Origin: an uncultured Pseudomonadota bacterium
GTDB taxonomy: Bacteria; Pseudomonadota; Gammaproteobacteria; Methylococcales; Methylomonadaceae
Assembly (NCBI GenBank): GCA_903918375.1
Contig: CAIXED010000065.1
Location: forward strand, 16,262 to 80,261
Direction: 5' to 3'
Length of the DNA stretch: 64,000 nt
How positions within the stretch are numbered: position 1 is the stretch's first letter; every line of letters starts with the position of its first letter. Both the position numbers and the translations under genes were made by a program. Positions 7,766 through 15,905 of this stretch are shown here, in pieces. Under the pieces are notes generated by a model that was not told the DNA's origin, searched no databases, and worked only from the letters and a program-made list of their open reading frames with translations.

Positions 7766-8854
7766 TTAGGTGTAGGGATGTTCAACAATTTGTACCCGCT
7801 GGGTGATGCCGCACAGCAGGGTGTAGGGGATGGTGTCAGCAAAGTGCGCGACTTCTTCAATCGCTAAACCGCCACCCCACAATGTCACAGGGTCGCCAAT
7901 TTTGGCGTTGGCTTGGCTAGTTAAATCGACGGTAATCATATCCATTGAAACGCGGCCGATTAAAGGCACCCGTTGACCATTGACTAACACTGGTGCACCG
8001 CTTCTAGTGTGGCGGTGATAACCATCGCCATAGCCAATCGATACCACCCCTAGCCGGGTGTCACTTGCTGCTTGCCATGTGCCGCTATAGCCAACGGTTT
8101 CGCCAGCTGCGACATTTTTGACCGCGATTAAGCGTGAATGTAAGTTCATCACCGGCTTCAAACCAAAATCGGCACCGGTTTTGCCAGCAAAGGGGGAGCA
8201 GCCGTAGAGCATCAAGCCCGGACGCACCCAGTCGCTATTGACATTAGGCCAGCCGATAATCCCCGCTGAATTGGCGATGCTGCGTTGCCCAGGGTAATCG
8301 GCGGTGGCTTGATTAAATAATTCAACCTGTTGCCGAGTTTTGTCATCCAATAAATCATCGGCATTGGCAAAGTGGCTGATTAAGTTAATCGGTTGCTGAA
8401 TCAAAGCGCTGTGACTTAATTGCTGGTAAGCGGCATTAAAATCAGCGCCTTTAAACCCCAAGCGGTTCATGCCAGTGTCCATTTTTAACCAGACACGGAG
8501 TTGGCGTTTATCGTTGGTGTGTTGCTGCAAAATTGCAATTTGTTGCGGATTGTGAATCACGCTATCGAGCTGATTTTGCAAAATCAATTCCAGCTCATCA
8601 TGGCAAACAAAACCTTGCAGTACCGTAATCGGTTGTTGAAATCCGGCTTGTCTTAATCGAACCCCTTCATCAACCCGCGCTACAGCGAAACCGTCCGCAT
8701 CAGTCAGCGCTTCGGCGATGCGGCTAATGCCGTGACCGTAAGCATTGGCTTTAATCACCGCCATGATTTTGTTATCCGGCGCGTAGCGTTTGACTTGCTG
8801 TAAGTTATGTCTGGCAGCTTGTAAATCCAGATGCACATAAGCGGCTGGCGTCAT
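7766..8854 (-). CDS. alr: Alanine racemase
   Basis: This 362-residue PLP enzyme converts L-alanine to D-alanine for peptidoglycan. The PLP lysine lies in 'AVIKANAYGHG' (about residue 34). The catalytic tyrosine motif 'VGYSGTW' and the 'VSIGYGDGYHR' and 'RVSMDMITVDLT' motifs of the C-terminal domain are present. Its ATG overlaps the dnaB stop by 4 bp (ATGA), so translation is likely coupled to dnaB. Nothing marks it as the catabolic (DadX) form; the context fits the biosynthetic one. Confidence 0.96.
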   Translation of the reverse strand: MTPAAYVHLDLQAARHNLQQVKRYAPDNKIMAVIKANAYGHGISRIAEALTDADGFAVARVDEGVRLRQAGFQQPITVLQGFVCHDELELILQNQLDSVIHNPQQIAILQQHTNDKRQLRVWLKMDTGMNRLGFKGADFNAAYQQLSHSALIQQPINLISHFANADDLLDDKTRQQVELFNQATADYPGQRSIANSAGIIGWPNVNSDWVRPGLMLYGCSPFAGKTGADFGLKPVMNLHSRLIAVKNVAAGETVGYSGTWQAASDTRLGVVSIGYGDGYHRHTRSGAPVLVNGQRVPLIGRVSMDMITVDLTSQANAKIGDPVTLWGGGLAIEEVAHFADTIPYTLLCGITQRVQIVEHPYT

Positions 8855-11286
8855 TCGTAATCCTCGCTGCCTGTGTATTGGCCAGCAAAGTTTTCAAAAC
8901 GGGTGTATTGGCCTAAGAAAGTTAAGCGCACTGTGCCGAGTGGGCCGTTCCGTTGCTTACCGATAATGACTTCAGCGATGCCTTTGTCGGGGCTATCTTC
9001 GTTATAGACTTCGTCGCGGTAGACGAAAATAATCAAGTCGGCGTCCTGCTCAATCGCCCCTGATTCGCGTAAGTCGGACATCACGGGGCGTTTATTGGGG
9101 CGTTGTTCCAAGTTACGGTTAAGCTGAGACAGTGCAATTACCGGTACATTGAGTTCTTTGGCTAAGGCTTTTAAGCCACGGGAAATATCGGAAATTTGTT
9201 GCACACGGTTATCGCCGCTGGAGGGTGATTGCATTAACTGCAAATAATCCAGCACGATTAAACCCAATTGGCCGTGTTCACGAGTCAAACGCCGCGCTCT
9301 GGAGCGGACTTCGGTTGGCGTTAGGGCAGGGGTGTCGTCGATGAATAATTTGGTTTCGGCTAATAAATTAATCGCCGAGGTTAAGCGCGGCCAATCGTCG
9401 TCATCTAATTTACCGGTACGGACTTTGTGCTGGTCGATGCGACCTAATGACGACATCATCCGCATCGCCAATGCTTCACCCGGCATCTCCATACTGAACA
9501 CAGCGACCGGCATTCCGCTTTTTAAGGCGACGTTTTCGGCCATGTTCATGGCGATAGTGGTGTTATGAACCACAGTCATGTCTTCTAGTAAAAATAGGCG
9601 GTTACCATCGCAGACAAAGCCGTAGTAGTCGTCCACTTTGTCGTATTCGAGTTGAATGCCTGTTTGCTGCCAACTGCGATGAGATGTCCATGCAGCGGCT
9701 TGTTTGCGGGCCACTTTTACCGGTATTTCGTTAATATCACCGCTGAATCTAATTCGGTAAACCGTTGTGCTGTAATTGATTTTTTTGATGCTGGCGGTTT
9801 TTTCTATCAGCGAGGTTCTAAAACCCAAGCTATCGCACAAAAACTTAATTTGTTGCGCTAATGCAAAATTTTTCTGGGTTATTTCATACATTTTGTACTT
9901 AGCGGCGTAATGGCCATCGCTATCAATTAAGCCTGCCAATAATTGCAAACGATTGATGCGGGAGTTATGTAGAAACAGAGCCGGAATGTGCTTGTTGTTT
10001 AGCAAATTCAGTGAACGCAGCAGTTTTTGTAGCGAAAATGTATTTTGGTGATTGCCGCTTTGTTGCGAGCTGATGCTATATAAGGGGCATTTATCATTGC
10101 CTTCTGCATCTTTTGCCGATTTTTCGGTTAGGTGTAAGTTGAGTTGCTTCGCATAGTCACTTAGATAATCAATCACTTCGCAGTCTGTGGTAGCAATATC
10201 AACAGCCGCGCTAACGCCATCACCTAACCATAAACCTAAAAAGTACGGATCAATCGGTAAGGCTTGTTCTGCAAATTCAACAGCGACCTTATAACCTTTG
10301 TAATTCGAGCGAAATTTGCTTGAAGCGGCTAAGTAATCGGTTAATGGCAAATTGAGTACATCGCCATTACGATGTTTGCCTTCATTACGGCTACGTTTTA
10401 GCGACAAAATATGTGATGCGTTGACGCGATAATCAATGGCTTTATTTTGGCGTACCCAATACATGGCTTCTTGGCCTCTGGCCAGCGATAACACGCGTCT
10501 GGGTGTCGAGTCGTCACCCATTAGCAAGTCGCCAACCTGTATGTCTTCTACGGCTTTTAATTCACCGGAGTACATTAAAATTTGGGTGCCTTTACCAAAA
10601 CATTTACCCATCGAAGGCCTACCCGCAACGATAATCAAATCCGAGGGTTGTAAGCCGGAGGTTTTTTCGTCTAAATCGGTAAAACCGGTGCTGGCGCCGG
10701 TGATGTCGCCATCTTGTTCGTAGAGGGTTTCGATTTTATCGACTGCTTTGGCGAGTAAACTTTTGATCGAATTAAAGCCACCTTGACCACGTTGGCGTTG
10801 CTCGGCAATTTTGAAAACGTTGCGTTCGGCGTTTTCTAATAATTCAGCAGTTTCTCGACCTTCGGTGCTGAACGCCGAATCTGAAATCTCGGTGCCGACA
10901 TGAATTAATTGCCGTAATACCGAGCGGTCGCGGACGATGTTGGCATAAGCGACAATGTTGGCAGCCGATGGCGTGTCTTTGACCAAAGTGCCTAAATACG
11001 CTAAGCCGCCGACGTTTTGTAGTTCGTCGTTGGCCTCCAGTGCTTCAGATAGGGTGACGACATCGAAAGGGTCTTGTTTTTCGGCTAATTGGGCGATGGC
11101 GCTGAAAATCAAGCGGTGATCGCGGCGATAAAAATCGGCTTCGGTAATTTTGTCAGCTACCGAGTCCCAGGTTTGATTGTCTAACATCAATCCACCCAAC
11201 ACCGATTGTTCGGCTTGAATTGAGTGCGGTGGGACTTTTAGGGATTCGACAGCGTGGTCGGGAGCGTAATAATAGTCTTCAGACAT
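8851..11286 (-). CDS. dnaB: Replicative DNA helicase DnaB, interrupted by an intein
   Basis: This is the replication-fork helicase, precursor of 811 residues. The exteins are 228 and 236 residues and join to a 464-residue DnaB of normal size. The N-extein holds the N-terminal domain ('PPHSIQAEQSVLGGLMLDN') and the start of the ATPase core up to 'GRPSMGK'; the C-extein resumes with 'TTIAMNMAENVAL', so the intein splits the Walker A motif. Later motifs include 'GLIVLDYLQLM' (Walker B) and 'SDLRESGAIEQDAD'. The track ORF starts at 11367, but ATG 11286 gives the family start 'MSEDYYYAPDHAVESLKVPPHS'. A TATAAT at 11320-11325 lies between the two, which rules out the longer form. It heads dnaB-alr-radA. 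Confidence 0.96.
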   Translation of the reverse strand: MSEDYYYAPDHAVESLKVPPHSIQAEQSVLGGLMLDNQTWDSVADKITEADFYRRDHRLIFSAIAQLAEKQDPFDVVTLSEALEANDELQNVGGLAYLGTLVKDTPSAANIVAYANIVRDRSVLRQLIHVGTEISDSAFSTEGRETAELLENAERNVFKIAEQRQRGQGGFNSIKSLLAKAVDKIETLYEQDGDITGASTGFTDLDEKTSGLQPSDLIIVAGRPSMGKCFGKGTQILMYSGELKAVEDIQVGDLLMGDDSTPRRVLSLARGQEAMYWVRQNKAIDYRVNASHILSLKRSRNEGKHRNGDVLNLPLTDYLAASSKFRSNYKGYKVAVEFAEQALPIDPYFLGLWLGDGVSAAVDIATTDCEVIDYLSDYAKQLNLHLTEKSAKDAEGNDKCPLYSISSQQSGNHQNTFSLQKLLRSLNLLNNKHIPALFLHNSRINRLQLLAGLIDSDGHYAAKYKMYEITQKNFALAQQIKFLCDSLGFRTSLIEKTASIKKINYSTTVYRIRFSGDINEIPVKVARKQAAAWTSHRSWQQTGIQLEYDKVDDYYGFVCDGNRLFLLEDMTVVHNTTIAMNMAENVALKSGMPVAVFSMEMPGEALAMRMMSSLGRIDQHKVRTGKLDDDDWPRLTSAINLLAETKLFIDDTPALTPTEVRSRARRLTREHGQLGLIVLDYLQLMQSPSSGDNRVQQISDISRGLKALAKELNVPVIALSQLNRNLEQRPNKRPVMSDLRESGAIEQDADLIIFVYRDEVYNEDSPDKGIAEVIIGKQRNGPLGTVRLTFLGQYTRFENFAGQYTGSEDYE
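9562..10602 (-). mobile_element. DnaB intein with LAGLIDADG homing endonuclease
   Basis: A 347-residue in-frame intein occupies precursor residues 229-575. It begins at Cys1 ('CFGKGTQILMYSGELKAVEDIQVGD', block A). Block B ('VNASHILSL') follows, then two LAGLIDADG-type motifs ('FLGLWLGDG' and 'LLAGLIDSDG') that form the endonuclease. It ends in block F/G ('YYGFVCDGNRLFLLEDMTVVHN') before the +1 Thr of the C-extein. Insertion is after GK of the P-loop, the established DnaB intein site. All splicing residues (Cys1, block B His, C-terminal His-Asn, Thr+1) are present and the frame is open, so it should splice and may still home. Confidence 0.96.
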
Positions 11287-11319
11287 GAATGGCAAACTGC
11301 GGCAGTGGCTTAAGGGCTT

Positions 11320-11325
11320 ATTATA
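11320..11325 (-). promoter_or_regulatory. -10 element of the dnaB promoter
   Basis: A perfect TATAAT on the minus strand lies 33 bp before the dnaB ATG. The -35 match is weak. It decides the dnaB start against the longer ORF. Confidence 0.5.
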
Positions 11326-11357
11326 CTGGGCAAAGGCAGATTTTGATGCTTGTATGA

Positions 11358-11765
11358 CTATTGCCAAAGCTTTAGGGTTGGAAATACTTTGGCAATGTAT
11401 TCAAAGTCTTTGTCATTGTGAAGTAGGACTAAGTTATTTTCGATGGCTATTTGAGCAATCATGCAGTCAATCGTACTGCGAATAGTGATGCCTTGACGGC
11501 GGCAGGAAAAATAGATGTTGGCGGCTTGTTTATATGATTGTGGGCCGTTCTTAGGATAAAAAAATGTTTGTGAAATTAGATAATCTGCAAGCTTATCAAA
11601 ATCGGCTTGGTTGAAAGCACCTTGTATTACTTCTTGATAAATCAGCTCGGTAATTCCGTAATATTGATAATTATCTAAGATTTGGTAGAGATGATTAACA
11701 GCGGCTGTTTTGCGCTGTCTGAAAAGATCAATCCATACCGATGTATCAACCAGATAGGTTGGCAT
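11358..11765 (-). CDS. vapC: PIN-domain ribonuclease toxin, VapC family
   Basis: This 135-residue toxin belongs to a type II toxin-antitoxin pair, a PIN-fold RNase that cuts specific RNAs such as tRNA or rRNA. The conserved acidic residues are visible: 'YLVDTSVWIDLF' (Asp7), 'ELIYQEVIQG' (Glu near 43), and 'STIDCMIAQIAIENNLVLLHNDKDFEYIA' (Asp near 99 and Asp near 118). Its ATG directly abuts the stop of the antitoxin gene (TAGATG), so the two are translationally coupled. It ends 71 bp before the dnaB start. All catalytic residues are kept, so it appears active. Confidence 0.9.
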   Translation of the reverse strand: MPTYLVDTSVWIDLFRQRKTAAVNHLYQILDNYQYYGITELIYQEVIQGAFNQADFDKLADYLISQTFFYPKNGPQSYKQAANIYFSCRRQGITIRSTIDCMIAQIAIENNLVLLHNDKDFEYIAKVFPTLKLWQ

Positions 11766-11975
11766 CTATTCACCGATACGCAGTTTTTTGTAATCATAAT
11801 CAGGATCGATTTCTACTTTCCCGACTAATTCTCGTATATCGCGTTTTTGTTGGGGTTGATGATTTTTGATGAATTCTTTTAATACGATTTCGATTAATAA
11901 ATTCGGATTTTTAATCGAAACAATATTGGCAGCGTCTTCAAATAATTGGTCATTGATAGTTAGAATTGTTTGCAT
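11766..11975 (-). CDS. vapB: VapB-type antitoxin
   Basis: This 69-residue protein is the cognate antitoxin of the adjacent VapC. An N-terminal ribbon-helix-helix-like segment ('MQTILTINDQLFEDAANIVSIKNPNLLIEIVLKEFI') should dimerise and bind the operator. A C-terminal charged tail ('RDIRELVGKVEIDPDYDYKKLRIGE') is of the kind that wraps around the PIN toxin. The ATG has a GAGGAAGA site. By analogy with other VapBC pairs the operon is likely autorepressed; the operator was not identified. Confidence 0.88.
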   Translation of the reverse strand: MQTILTINDQLFEDAANIVSIKNPNLLIEIVLKEFIKNHQPQQKRDIRELVGKVEIDPDYDYKKLRIGE

Positions 11976-12019
11976 AATTCTTCCTCGATAAAATAAATTG
12001 ACTAATTAATTTTAAACGT

Positions 12020-12057
12020 AAAACAAAATAGGCAGGGTAGTGTTTTACCCTGCCTAT
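12020..12057 (-). terminator. Terminator of the rimP-pnp operon
   Basis: A perfect 12-bp stem (ATAGGCAGGGTA / TACCCTGCCTAT) with a 6-nt loop is followed on the minus strand by TTTGTTTT, just after pnp. Confidence 0.9.
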
Positions 12058-12070
12058 AGCGTCAATTGCT

Positions 12071-14152
12071 TTATTCGCTATCGACTTCTTTCATGCTTAA
12101 ACGAACACGGCCTTGACGGTCGATTTCCAACACTTTAACGCGGACGACATCGCCTTCAGACAGCTTGTCGCTGACATTTTCAACACGCTCGTCAGAGATT
12201 TGCGAAATGTGAACCAAGCCGTCTTTGCCAGGCAAAATGGTGACGAATGCGCCGAAGTCCATCAAACGAACGACTTTACCTTCGTAAACTTTACCGACTT
12301 CAACTTCCGCAGTGATTTCTTCAATCATGCGACGAGCTTCTTCACCAGCAGCTCTGTCAACAGAGGCAACGTTAACCACGCCGTCATCAGTCAAATCAAT
12401 GCTTGCGCCAGTTTGTTCGGTAATCGCACGAATGGTGACGCCACCTTTGCCGATGACTTCACGGATTTTGCTTGGATCGATTTTGAACGATATGATGCGA
12501 GGTGCAAAATCAGACATTTCTTCGCGAGTGCTAGACAAGGCTTTGTTCATTTCGCCCAAGATGTGCAGACGACCTTGTTTCGCTTGTTCTAATGCAACTT
12601 TCATAATTTCGGCGGTGATACCGTCGATTTTGATGTCCATTTGCAAAGCGGTGACGCCGTTTTCTGAACCAGCCACTTTGAAGTCCATGTCGCCAAGGTG
12701 ATCTTCGTCACCCAAGATGTCAGACAAGACTGCGAATTTATCGCCTTCTTTAATCAAGCCCATCGCAATACCAGCAACAGGGGCTTTGATTGGCACGCCA
12801 GCATCCATCAATGCCAAGCTGCTACCGCAAACTGACGCCATTGAGCTTGAGCCGTTTGATTCGGTAATTTCTGAAACCACACGAATCACATAAGGGAATT
12901 CAGACATGTTTGGCAATACTGCAGCAACGCCACGTTTTGCTAAACGACCGTGACCGATTTCGCGGCGTTTTGGTGAGCCAACAAAACCTGTTTCACCGAC
13001 GCTGAACGGAGGGAAGTTGTAATGCAACATGAATGGCTCTTTGTATTCGCCAGACAACGCATCAATGATTTGTGCATCGCGCTCGGTACCTAAAGTAGCG
13101 ACTACCAAAGCTTGCGTTTCACCGCGGGTGAACAAGGCTGAACCGTGAGTTCTTGGTAATACGCCAGTTCTGACAGTTATAGGTCTAACGGTGCTTAAAT
13201 CACGGCCGTCGATACGAGTGCGGTCATTTAAAATCGCGCCACGAACTACGTCGTATTCTAAGTTTTCAATCACGTTGCGAATTTCTTTTTCGCTGTATTG
13301 TTCGTCAGCAGTCAATTTCTCAACCACAGCGCTTCTGATCGCGCTTAATTGATCTTGTCTGACTAATTTTTCTGCTACTTGATAAGCGGCTTTGATGCTT
13401 TGTTCTGCTTCTGCGGCAACCGCTGCTTTTAATGCAGTGTTGGTTTCAGCCGGTGTCCAAGCAATCGCAGGGGTTGCGACTTCAGCAGCGAATTCGTTGA
13501 TAGCGTTGATAGCGACTTGCATTTGTTCGTGACCGAACAATACCGCGCCTAGCATCACTTCTTCTGATAATAAATCAGCTTCTGATTCAACCATCAATAC
13601 CGCATGTTGAGTACCTGCAACCACTAATTGCAATCTTGATTCTTTCAAGACTGGCAATGATGGGTTCAAGATGTATTCGCCTTCGTTGCTATAACCAACA
13701 CAAGCTGCACCTAATGGGCCGTTGAATGGCAAGCCAGAAACCGCTAATGCAGCTGAAGCGCCAAGCAGAGCAGGGATTTCGGTATCAACTTCTGGATTTA
13801 AGGAAACGACAGTCGCAATAATTTGTACTTCGTTAGTAAAGCCTTCGGGAAACAATGGGCGAATCGGACGGTCGATTAAGCGAGAAATTAAAGTTTCGTT
13901 TTCGCTTGGACGGCCTTCGCGTTTAAAAAAGCCACCTGGGATTTTACCGGCAGCAAAGGCTTTTTCTTGGTAGTTAACGGTTAGTGGGAAAAAGTCACCA
14001 CCGCTCGCTTCTTTTTTACCAACAACGGTCACCAATAATGAGGTGCCTTCAACATTAATCATTACCGCGCCATTTGCTTGGCGGGCAATTTCACCGGTTT
14101 CTAATGTGACGAGACGATCGCCGTACTGAAATTGTTTCCTGATAGGATTCAC
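12071..14152 (-). CDS. pnp: Polyribonucleotide nucleotidyltransferase (PNPase)
   Basis: This 693-residue enzyme is a phosphorolytic 3'-5' exoribonuclease, a trimer that forms the core of the RNA degradosome. It has a first RNase PH domain ('[30 protein letters not shown]'), a helical linker, and a catalytic second RNase PH domain ('[15 protein letters not shown]', '[23 protein letters not shown]'). A KH domain ('[25 protein letters not shown]') and a C-terminal S1 domain ('[33 protein letters not shown]') follow. Length is typical. It is the last gene of the operon, 86 bp after rpsO across a long hairpin that in relatives is an RNase III processing site. Confidence 0.98.
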   Translation of the reverse strand: MNPIRKQFQYGDRLVTLETGEIARQANGAVMINVEGTSLLVTVVGKKEASGGDFFPLTVNYQEKAFAAGKIPGGFFKREGRPSENETLISRLIDRPIRPLFPEGFTNEVQIIATVVSLNPEVDTEIPALLGASAALAVSGLPFNGPLGAACVGYSNEGEYILNPSLPVLKESRLQLVVAGTQHAVLMVESEADLLSEEVMLGAVLFGHEQMQVAINAINEFAAEVATPAIAWTPAETNTALKAAVAAEAEQSIKAAYQVAEKLVRQDQLSAIRSAVVEKLTADEQYSEKEIRNVIENLEYDVVRGAILNDRTRIDGRDLSTVRPITVRTGVLPRTHGSALFTRGETQALVVATLGTERDAQIIDALSGEYKEPFMLHYNFPPFSVGETGFVGSPKRREIGHGRLAKRGVAAVLPNMSEFPYVIRVVSEITESNGSSSMASVCGSSLALMDAGVPIKAPVAGIAMGLIKEGDKFAVLSDILGDEDHLGDMDFKVAGSENGVTALQMDIKIDGITAEIMKVALEQAKQGRLHILGEMNKALSSTREEMSDFAPRIISFKIDPSKIREVIGKGGVTIRAITEQTGASIDLTDDGVVNVASVDRAAGEEARRMIEEITAEVEVGKVYEGKVVRLMDFGAFVTILPGKDGLVHISQISDERVENVSDKLSEGDVVRVKVLEIDRQGRVRLSMKEVDSE

Positions 14153-14202
14153 TATAAGGTTCCTTTGCGTTTAAAGGTTGTATAAAAATGAGGCTATAAA
14201 GC

Positions 14203-14230
14203 AGAAACGGCACAGATGTGTGCCGTTTCT
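14203..14230 (-). terminator. Hairpin between rpsO and pnp
   Basis: A perfect 12-bp stem (AGAAACGGCACA / TGTGCCGTTTCT) with a 4-nt loop is followed on the minus strand by GCTTTAT. It could be the rpsO attenuator or an RNase III target that controls pnp, as in E. coli; the T tract is weak. Confidence 0.7.
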
Positions 14231-14238
14231 TAATGGTA

Positions 14239-14508
14239 TTACTTACGGATACCTAAGCGTTCAATCAATGAACGGTAACGCGCTACATCATTGTCTTTCA
14301 AGTAATCCAACAATTTACGACGTTGGTTAACCATGCGCAACAAACCACGACGTGAGTGATTGTCTTTTTTGTGTGCAGCAAAGTGTGGGGTCAATTGATT
14401 GATGTTAGCAGTCAATAAAGCCACTTGAACTTCAGTGGAACCAGTGTCAGTGTCTGACAAACGGTATTCTTCAACGATTGCTTTTTTTTGTTCTGCGGTT
14501 AACGACAT
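14239..14508 (-). CDS. rpsO: 30S ribosomal protein S15
   Basis: This 89-residue protein binds 16S rRNA in the platform of the small subunit early in assembly and touches 23S rRNA at a bridge. Family motifs are intact: '[22 protein letters not shown]' and '[26 protein letters not shown]'. The length is exactly that of E. coli S15. The 114-bp gap from truB contains a small GGTCG-CGACC hairpin in the leader, which could serve S15 autoregulation as known in E. coli; this is inference. Confidence 0.98.
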   Translation of the reverse strand: MSLTAEQKKAIVEEYRLSDTDTGSTEVQVALLTANINQLTPHFAAHKKDNHSRRGLLRMVNQRRKLLDYLKDNDVARYRSLIERLGIRK

Positions 14509-14622
14509 TTTAATCCCTATCGATTAATGGTTTTTAAAATAACGGTCGCCTGATGACGACCAAGGTAATCAGCGATTCCACAATAGGGTGTAGAAAAGCA
14601 TGATGTTTTTTTATTTGAATTA

Positions 14623-15534
14623 TCAATGTGCTTGATTATCCAAGTGAAATAGTTTTTTCGGGGCAAGTTTACCATTTATTAGCATTTCGCCCAAGCCTAA
14701 AAAGCATTGTTGGCTGTAGATTCGAACCGTGCCTAATTCGGTGCTGTTTAGCTTAATTTGTTGACCTTGTTTAATGCTGGTTACTTGGTCGTCATTCACT
14801 GAAACAGCCGGAATATGACTCAGAGGTAAATCAACAGCTAATCGACTGGCATACAAAGTCGCCAAGTCCATTTCGCGCAGCTGTTCGATAGTAAACGCAT
14901 CGGCTAAATTAAATTGCCCAGAAGCAGTGCGGCGCAAGGCAGTAACGGTGCCGCAGCTACCTAAATAATGGCCAATGTCTTCGGCCAACGAGCGTATATA
15001 AGTGCCTTTTGAGCAACGCACATCCAAGCTAATTTGCTGCGAGTCAAAAGCCAGTAATTCGATTGCATAAATCGTGATGCGTCGTGCTGGCCTATCAACG
15101 GTTTTGCCTTCACGTGCCAATTCATAAAGCTTTTTGCCTTGATGTTTCAAGGCAGAATACATCGGCGGTACTTGATCGATTTCACCGGTGAAGTGCTGTA
15201 AACAGTCCAATAATTGCGCTTCAGAAAAATCCGGCACTGGCATTTCAGCGACGATTTGACCTTCGCTGTCGCCAGTGTCGGTCATCACGCCTAATTTAAT
15301 CGTGACTTGATAGCGCTTATCGTCATCCAACATTAAGGCAGACACTTTAGTCGCCTCGCCAAAACACAGTGGCAATAAGCCGGTAGCTAAGGGATCAAGG
15401 CTTCCCGTGTGACCGGCTTTATTGGCATTAAACAGACGTCTGACTTCTTGTAAGGCTTGATTCGATGAAACACCTAAGCGTTTATCGAGCAAAATAATCC
15501 CGCTAACATCCAATCCAGACTTACGTTTTGACAT
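14623..15534 (-). CDS. truB: tRNA pseudouridine(55) synthase TruB
   Basis: This 303-residue enzyme makes pseudouridine 55 in the T loop of nearly all tRNAs. The catalytic aspartate lies in 'HTGSLDPLATGLLPLCFG' (about residue 48), and the 'GVMTDTGDSEGQ' and 'RCSKGTYIRSLAEDIG' motifs are present, with a short PUA-like C-terminus. Its ATG overlaps the rbfA stop by one base (TAATG), showing tight coupling in the operon. Confidence 0.97.
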   Translation of the reverse strand: MSKRKSGLDVSGIILLDKRLGVSSNQALQEVRRLFNANKAGHTGSLDPLATGLLPLCFGEATKVSALMLDDDKRYQVTIKLGVMTDTGDSEGQIVAEMPVPDFSEAQLLDCLQHFTGEIDQVPPMYSALKHQGKKLYELAREGKTVDRPARRITIYAIELLAFDSQQISLDVRCSKGTYIRSLAEDIGHYLGSCGTVTALRRTASGQFNLADAFTIEQLREMDLATLYASRLAVDLPLSHIPAVSVNDDQVTSIKQGQQIKLNSTELGTVRIYSQQCFLGLGEMLINGKLAPKKLFHLDNQAH

Positions 15535-15902
15535 TAATCGTCCTGCGGTTTGATGTCCAAATCGTTGAGCAATTCTGAAACCCGCATACCGGTATCAAAT
15601 GAATGATCGTAGTAAAAATGCAGCTCAGAAATATGACGTAAACGCATCCGTTTCGCCAATTCATGACGAATAAACGGTGCGATTTCGTTCAAAGCTTTGA
15701 CGTTATCGTGTTTAGTTTTATCGTCAGCTGCATTCAGTACCGTGATATAGATTTTCGCAACCGCCAAATCTTTGGTTAACACCACTTCATTGACCGTGAC
15801 AAAGCCTATTCTTGGATTATGAACATCTCTTTGCAGAATCGCCGCCAGCTCTTTTTGCATTTGCGAGGCAACGCGCTGGCTGCGACCGTACTCTTTTGGC
15901 AT
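15534..15902 (-). CDS. rbfA: 30S ribosome-binding factor A
   Basis: This 122-residue KH-like cold-shock factor helps mature the 5' end of 16S rRNA and the 30S subunit. The start 'MPKEYGRSQRVASQMQKELAAILQRD' and 'RIGFVTVNEVVLTKDLAVAKIYITVL' are diagnostic, and the 'RMRLRHISELHFYYDHSFD' C-terminal motif is present. It starts 3 bp after infB and shares a base with truB. Confidence 0.97.
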   Translation of the reverse strand: MPKEYGRSQRVASQMQKELAAILQRDVHNPRIGFVTVNEVVLTKDLAVAKIYITVLNAADDKTKHDNVKALNEIAPFIRHELAKRMRLRHISELHFYYDHSFDTGMRVSELLNDLDIKPQDD

Positions 15903-15905
15903 AGC

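Noticed and set aside
7583-7867. Plus-strand ORFs across radA, alr and pnp
   Set aside because: They overlap well-conserved minus-strand genes and have no recognisable products.
8851-11367. The longer dnaB start at 11367
   Set aside because: The extra 27 residues are not DnaB-like and the TATAAT at 11320-11325 lies inside them; ATG 11286 gives the normal start.
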